Of a DNA stretch of 64,000 nucleotides, positions 59,111 through 64,000 are shown piece after piece. Below the pieces are notes generated by a model. The model saw only the letters and a program-made list of their open reading frames with translations. It searched no databases and was not told the DNA's origin. Origin of the DNA: Ancistrus triradiatus (lineage: Eukaryota; Chordata; Actinopteri; Siluriformes; Loricariidae); the NCBI GenBank assembly GCA_025084515.1, contig JAJAGP010001520.1, positions 1-64,000 on the forward strand, in the 5' to 3' direction. Each line of letters starts with the position of its first letter. Positions within the stretch are counted from its first letter, which is position 1. Position numbers and translations under genes: made by a program.

Positions 59111-59935
59111 GTATAATTTCTTGATATAAAAACTCCAATGCTTGTCAAAACTATTGACAAAAAATACATTTTCTGCAGTCACACCTGTGTCAATAGTTAA
59201 TAGGTGTAAGTATTCAAGTGTGGTTATACAAAAATTGATAATAATCAATTTGGCCATCAAGTAATAATGGTCATCCTAGTAAAAGGATGTCCAGTAAAAG
59301 TTCTGGTGCTCATGACGGTATGTATAATGGAGAAGACAGTGTTCAGACATATGAAAAGGAAGCTGGATTCTCTATTATTTATCCATGCTAAATAAAACAC
59401 AGTTTCAAAAACCCTAATGTGGCAATAATAACGTACCCAAATCAACAATGATAAGCTAGGTGCCACAAAAAAGTGGGATGTGGGCAGGCACATGAAACAA
59501 TATTTGAATTAGGGAGACTGACAACTAAATGTAAAATCCCACAATCACACAATCACACTGGGACACTTTAGAGATGCCAATCGACCTGGCGCTGTCACAA
59601 GGTACTAGTATTTTTCTGTCTGCTGGCTTGACACATGCAGTCCAAAATTTCATACTACATAATTTAGAAACCAACACAATCACTTGGAATACTATTTAGT
59701 AAATGTAGTTTGGTATACGGCCAAACGTAGGGATGATATGGTTTAGTTTAAGAACTAAAATCTGCCAAATACCAAAATGTAAATTATATACATATTTTGT
59801 TAGGATAGATTACTACTCAATAAGTGACTAAATGTATTATGTAAATACAGTGTGTTAAATTGAAATCTTACTTATTTAGAAGATTTAGAGCTCGTCCTGT
59901 AAGTTGGAAGTCCCTTATATACTATAATAATATCC
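59111..59935. other. Noncoding sequence with a small SINE trace
   Basis: 59545-59600 on the minus strand (gattggcatctctaaagtgt) resembles the 3' part of the Mermaid-like SINE. Otherwise unremarkable. Confidence 0.4.
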
Positions 59936-60414
59936 TCATCAGCCACTTTATTAGCTACACCCCCTTGTTACTACACTCATTGTCCATTTGATCAGTTGTA
60001 TTTACCATATGTATGAATTTTGTAGTTTTAGAATTACAGACTGTAGTCCATCTGTTTCTCTACATACTTTGTTAGTCCCCTTTACTCTGTTCCCTAATGG
60101 TCAGGACCCCCACAGGACCCCCACAGATCAGGTACTACTTGGGTGGTGGATCATTCTCAGTACTGCAGTGACATTGAGGAGGTGGTGGTGTGTTAGTGTG
60201 TGTTGCGCTGGAATGAGTGGATCAGACACAGCAGTGCTGCTGGAGTTTTTAACCACCAAATTGTCACTTGTCCATCAACCAAAAATGTCCACCCAGCAGC
60301 ATCCCGTAGGCAGCCTCCTGTGAGCACTGTTGAAGGATTAGAGCATTATGAACACAAACTGTCCAAAAACAGATGAGCTACTGTCTCTGAGACTATTCTT
60401 TTGGAGGGTGAAAA
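59936..60414 (+). repeat. Dispersed teleost repeat (ggtggtggatcattctcagt type)
   Basis: I recognise the order tccatctgtttctctacata, ggtggtggatcattctcagt, gagtggatcagacacagcag, tgctgctggagtttttaa as a high-copy fish repeat. In other copies the motifs recur inverted further on, and the inverted half is only partly present here. No coding capacity; superfamily not known to me. Confidence 0.65.
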
Positions 60415-60646
60415 ACATAAACAGTGCAAAGTTTTTGTGTGGGAGCGAATATCATTGTTAATGCAAAGTTGGGTTTTAGGAACAATAAAATATATCTACT
60501 TGTCTTACTTACAATACATTACATATATTATTTATTTATATATTTAAAATTTCAAGGAATTTAAAGGCTTGCATAATCGTGGTCATGACAGTAAGCCTGA
60601 TGGTGTTATGTCCATAGGGGTCATCAAAAATGAACACTAATGCTAA
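60415..60646. other. Noncoding spacer
   Basis: AT-rich sequence between two repeats. Nothing recognised. Confidence 0.5.
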
Positions 60647-60648
60647 TA

Positions 60649-61900
60649 CAGTGGGGCAAGAAAGTATTTAGTCAGCCACTGATTGTGCAAGTTCTCCTAC
60701 TTAGAAAGATGAGAGAGGTCTGTAATTTTCATCATAGCTACACTTCAACTATGAGAGACAAAATGAGCAAACAAAATCCAGGAAATCACATTGTAGGATT
60801 TTTAAAGAATTTAATTGTAAATCATGGTGGAAAATAAGTATTTGGTCACCCACAAACAAGCAAGATTTCTGGCTCTCTCAGACCTGTAACTTCTTCTTTA
60901 AGAAGCTCTTCTGTCCTCCACTCGTTACCTGTATTAATGGCACCTGTTTGACCTCGTTATCTGTATAAAAGACACCTGTCCACAGCCTCAAACAGTCAGA
61001 CTCCAAACTCAACCATGGCCAAGACCAAAGAGCTGTAGAGCTGCACCAGGCTGGGAAGAGTGAATCTACAATAGGCAAGCATGTTGGTGTGAATAAATCA
61101 ACTGTGGGAGCAATTGTAAGAAAATGGAAGATATGCAAGGCCATTGATAATCTCCCTCGATCTGGGGCTCCACGCCAAGATCTCATCCTGTGGGGTCAAA
61201 ATGATCATGAGAACGGTGAGCAAAATCCCAGAAACTAAACGGGAGGGACCTGAAGACAGGACAGGACAGGACAGGACGACTGATCCGTGTTAAGGGAAGA
61301 ATGAACGGGGCCATGTATCGTGAGATTTTAAGCCAAAACCTCCTTCCATCAGTGAGAGCATTGAAGATGGAACGTGGCTGGATCTTCCAGCATGACAATG
61401 ATCCCAAACACACCGCTCGGGCAACGAAGGAGTGGCTCCGTAAAAAGCATTTCAAGGTCCTGGAGTGGCCTAGAAAGTCTCCAGACCTCAACCCCACAGA
61501 AAATGTGTGGAGGGAGCTGAAAGTCCATGTTCCCCAGCGACAGCCCCAAAACATCACTGCTCTAGAGGAGATCTGCATGGAGGAATGGGACAAAATACCA
61601 GCTACAGTGTGTGCCAACCTGGTGAAGACTTACAGGAAACGTTTGACCTCTGTCATTGCCAACAAAGGTTATGTTACAAAGTATTGAGTTGAACTTTGTT
61701 ATTGACCAAATACTTATTTTCCACCATAATTTACAATTAAATTCTTTAAAAATCCTACAATGTGATTTCCTGGATTGTTTTCTCATTTTGTCTCTCATAA
61801 TTGAAGTGTACCTATGATGAAAATTATAGACCTCTTTCATCTTTCTAAGTAGGAGAACTTGCACAATCAGTGGCTGACTAAATACTTTTTTGCCCCACTG
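60649..61900 (+). mobile_element. Near full-length Tc1-like transposon
   Basis: Termini cagtggggcaagaaagtatt and ttttttgccccactg lie within TA sites (60647-60648 and 61901-61902). At 1252 bp, this copy has the best-preserved DDE half in the window. About 100 bp in the middle is replaced by a (gacag)n run at 61257-61279. Confidence 0.92.
61015..61687 (+). pseudogene. Tc1-like transposase pseudogene, C-terminal half intact
   Basis: The start MAKTKEL is followed at once by a stop, and the HTH region (VNKSTVGAIVRKWK) lies in another frame. From 61301 to 61687 a continuous frame of 128 codons encodes [32 protein letters not shown] and [14 protein letters not shown]. Asp and Glu are separated by 34 residues, as in Tc1 enzymes, and the C-terminus [11 protein letters not shown] is normal. 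The first catalytic Asp region is lost in the internal deletion, so it cannot be active. Confidence 0.88.
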
Positions 61901-61902
61901 TA

Positions 61903-63030
61903 TATATATTTTTTTATTGTAAACACTATATTATTTATGTTATAGGCTCACATGGGTATGGGTCATGTAAAAAAAAAACAGCTACCAAGCCTTAAAAACT
62001 GACTCTGATGTGTATGTATTGAACAGTTCCTCATATATGTTGTTACAGTTAAGCAGGTTTGGGCACATCTGGATAAATTATGTTTTATTCATTATCTAAA
62101 TGAAAAGAAGAGAACACAGCATTTGCTGGTACTGGGAACAAACTTAAATACAGCATATTTCTGCATTCTTAAATAAACAATTAAAATCCAAACAATTATG
62201 AGACATTACGAAATACTAGTGGATCATCTGGACAAGGTGCACAGACATTCTCAGGTAAATGCTGCATATGCTTTTATTTAAAAAAGGACACTGTGCAATA
62301 TGGTGAAAAGTCCTACATGTTAAATGACTCGTATTTGCCATATTATTCAAATAGGCTGATACACCCTCTCTCCCCTTTTCCTAAGTTTGTTGGTGACAGC
62401 TGATCTGCAGATCTATAATGTGCTAGTCCTTGAGGGTAAATGGGAGTAAAGACATTTGGAATAGAGTACACGTTTTTGTGAGATTAAACCCCCAGGAATT
62501 GCAACTCTTGCTTATTTTCTGTGTTGTGCCACCAAGAAATAAATGAAACAGCTGGAGCGTGTTGGCTTGATAGTGTCAGCAGATTACTGAGTCACTTTTC
62601 CACAAGGCAATTATGAATAACAGTCTGCTTGTCTCAGGCGACTAATTTATCTAGCTCTGTGTTAATTTAAAAGACTTTTGATTGTTTATTGTTAACATGA
62701 GCCCCACAGATTGCATAGCAGAGAACTATTTCTTCACCCTGACACATGAACATGTGTTTCTCTGTGTTTTTAAATGTGTCCAGTGGAGTTTAGTGATTTT
62801 CCTGCTTTAGTAAACCTGTTAATTAACTAATGAGTTGAATTCTGTGTGGATTCTCCGAGAACAAAATTTGTGCATCTGATGCAGACTTTGTAAAGATGAC
62901 TAAAATAAGACATCATGCTTGAGGAGTACTGTGAGGCAGTGATGAACAGACAGGGGAAATGGACAGTAAAACACACAGCAGAGGCTAATAGCTAACTATA
63001 ACCCAGAGACAGAAGGTAAATAAAGAGTCT
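61903..63030. other. Noncoding sequence with candidate conserved block
   Basis: 62480-62900 is unlike the repeats around it, with motifs such as tgagtcac, ggcaattatgaataac and gattgtttattgttaacatg, and has the look of a conserved noncoding element. Evidence is composition only. Confidence 0.3.
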
Positions 63031-63034
63031 AGGC

Positions 63035-63440
63035 CAACACAGAGCCTGGGGGTTTGCAATAATGTCAAAAATATCTCAATATCTTCTTTGATATTATTGA
63101 CAACGATAACTAGACGATACTTTTGAGTGCTTGTATCTTGGCTGGTTTAAGCCAGTCACGGACAGCTGTCCCCCAAAGTTTGTCATAATCTTCATATTCT
63201 GCACGGTGGTTAGTTAAGAGATGGTGAAATGAGTTTGTTGTCGAGCTGTTTTTAATGGAAACCTATTTCCGACATAGTTTGCAGAGTGCTGTCTTTTGAG
63301 CAACATCCATCTTTTGGTGGATCCAGCTGGTGGTGTCTGTATTTTGTCTCCTGGTGCAGATTGTTCACTCATTTTTTACTTCAGTCATGTGCTTTTAGGT
63401 AAAAACGCTATCTTGGAATGCTGCATGCATCCTTCTTGGC
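63035..63440 (-). mobile_element. hAT-type relic with BED-finger coding traces, minus strand
   Basis: The reverse complement carries aaaatgagtgaacaatctgc, gacaaaatacagacaccacc, then gatgttgctcaaaagaca and accgtgcagaatatgaagat, in the same order as the plus-strand relic at 56590-57240. The coding traces correspond to a BED-type zinc finger (Cys pair, then HRAEYEDYDKL). Confidence 0.7.
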
Positions 63441-63471
63441 TTCATGATGCAGTGAATATGTGAACTCATGT

Positions 63472-64000
63472 TGTATTAGGGGTCACGCTGACCCTGGCTC
63501 GTGACGCTAGAGGTCAGCGTTGATTCATTCTATGGCATGTGCTCGCTCGGTGTGATCGCGCATGGCGCCAAACCAAGTGGCGAGTGGCGACACCTTTTGG
63601 TGGGGCTATTTAAGCACACCTTTCAGCCCACACAGGGGTCGCATCTTTGGACTTCACCAGCCCTCACATGGCTTTATTATTGAGTGCTGACATTGTTTAG
63701 GGACAGAGATAGCTGACGTTTTGAAGAACGCCAGTAATGGGCAGTCAGGAGGCTGCCTGGTAACCAGTAGGGTCTAACTGGTAGTGTAGGGCAAGCTAAT
63801 TGCTAGCACTCTCGGTTGCCTCTCTTCCTTCTTCCGCATTCGTCCGCAGCCTGTACGGCTTTAAATCACCCCCCTCACACAGAAGTAGTGCACCCCACGT
63901 TTCGAAAGAACGCCGCACTGTCTCTTAATCTCCCGGAAACCACTGGAGAACCTTGAGTCGCTTTCATGAACGCTCCGCTCGGGTTCTGTCGCTCTGCGCA
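63472..64000. other. GC-richer segment, possible LTR or element edge cut by the window
   Basis: Sequence changes character where the hAT relic ends (tgtattaggggtcacgctga). A TATA-like gctatttaagcacacc at 63606-63621 and a CpG-rich stretch follow. It could be an LTR starting TG, an untranslated region of a retroelement, or a host promoter. No coding region is recognisable and the right border is outside the window. Confidence 0.3.

Noticed and set aside
465..61279. CRISPR-like arrays among the regular repeats
   Set aside because: The repeats are microsatellites or a minisatellite without unique spacers, in a vertebrate genome.
45849..64000. Search for the RING exon and PDZ1 first-half exon of long pdzrn4
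   Set aside because: No open stretch with RING Cys/His spacing or a PDZ carboxylate-binding loop was found on the minus strand, so these exons are probably beyond the right edge.

Overview
The window is vertebrate, almost certainly teleost, nuclear DNA. It is AT-rich with very little coding sequence, it carries spliced exons with AG/GT borders, and about a third of it is transposon debris typical of bony fishes: many Tc1-like elements, tRNA-derived SINEs, hAT and pogo relics, and a Ty3/Gypsy-type LTR element. The repeat set suggests an otophysan (catfish, knifefish or characin relative), but that is inference. The one host gene I can identify is pdzrn4 (LNX4, a RING/PDZ protein), on the minus strand.

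Two pdzrn4 exons are visible. An internal coding exon at 1032-1285 encodes the end of PDZ1 and the conserved linker after it. A short first coding exon at 45780-45848 encodes 23 residues starting MGCNLC and splices in phase 0 to the internal exon. Together they give the start of the short pdzrn4 isoform, which lacks the RING finger and most of PDZ1. About 44.5 kb of intron (1286-45779) separates them. Sequence right of 45849 holds the 5' leader and putative promoter of the short isoform, then what is presumably a further intron of the long isoform. I found no RING or upstream PDZ1 exon in the window, and the later exons lie left of position 1.

Layout: 1-1031 intron with a GT/GA microsatellite; 1032-1285 exon; 2.0-6.3 kb a pile of Tc1-like relics including a nested MITE; 8.5-9.7 kb a near full-length Tc1-like copy; 11.1-12.3 kb two more relics; 14.2 kb a pogo-type deletion derivative; 16.6 and 24.6 kb two diverged copies of one noncoding segment; 18.6-19.5 kb a very long inverted-repeat mariner-type element; 26.3-27.9 kb another Tc1-like copy; 27.9-33.3 kb a complete LTR element with its target duplication, whose interior is a gag remnant plus about 3.3 kb of 30-bp minisatellite; 34.9-35.6 kb a MITE; 38.0 kb a SINE; 38.8-39.9 kb a Tc1-like copy; 41.6-43.3 kb a nest of Tc1-type elements and a SINE; 45.8-46.25 kb alternative exon 1 and leader; 47.7-63 kb SINEs, hAT relics, a SINE nested in a Tc1-like relic, and the fourth Tc1-like copy; 63.47-64.0 kb a GC-richer segment that may be the edge of another LTR.

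The most notable items are the alternative first exon with its probable dual-acylation N-terminus and uORF-bearing leader, the pol-less LTR element with a coding-compatible minisatellite, the 390-bp-armed foldback element, the 26-bp perfect palindrome in an alternating purine-pyrimidine tract, and the duplicated intronic segment. I saw nothing resembling a bacterial, phage, CRISPR or toxin system.
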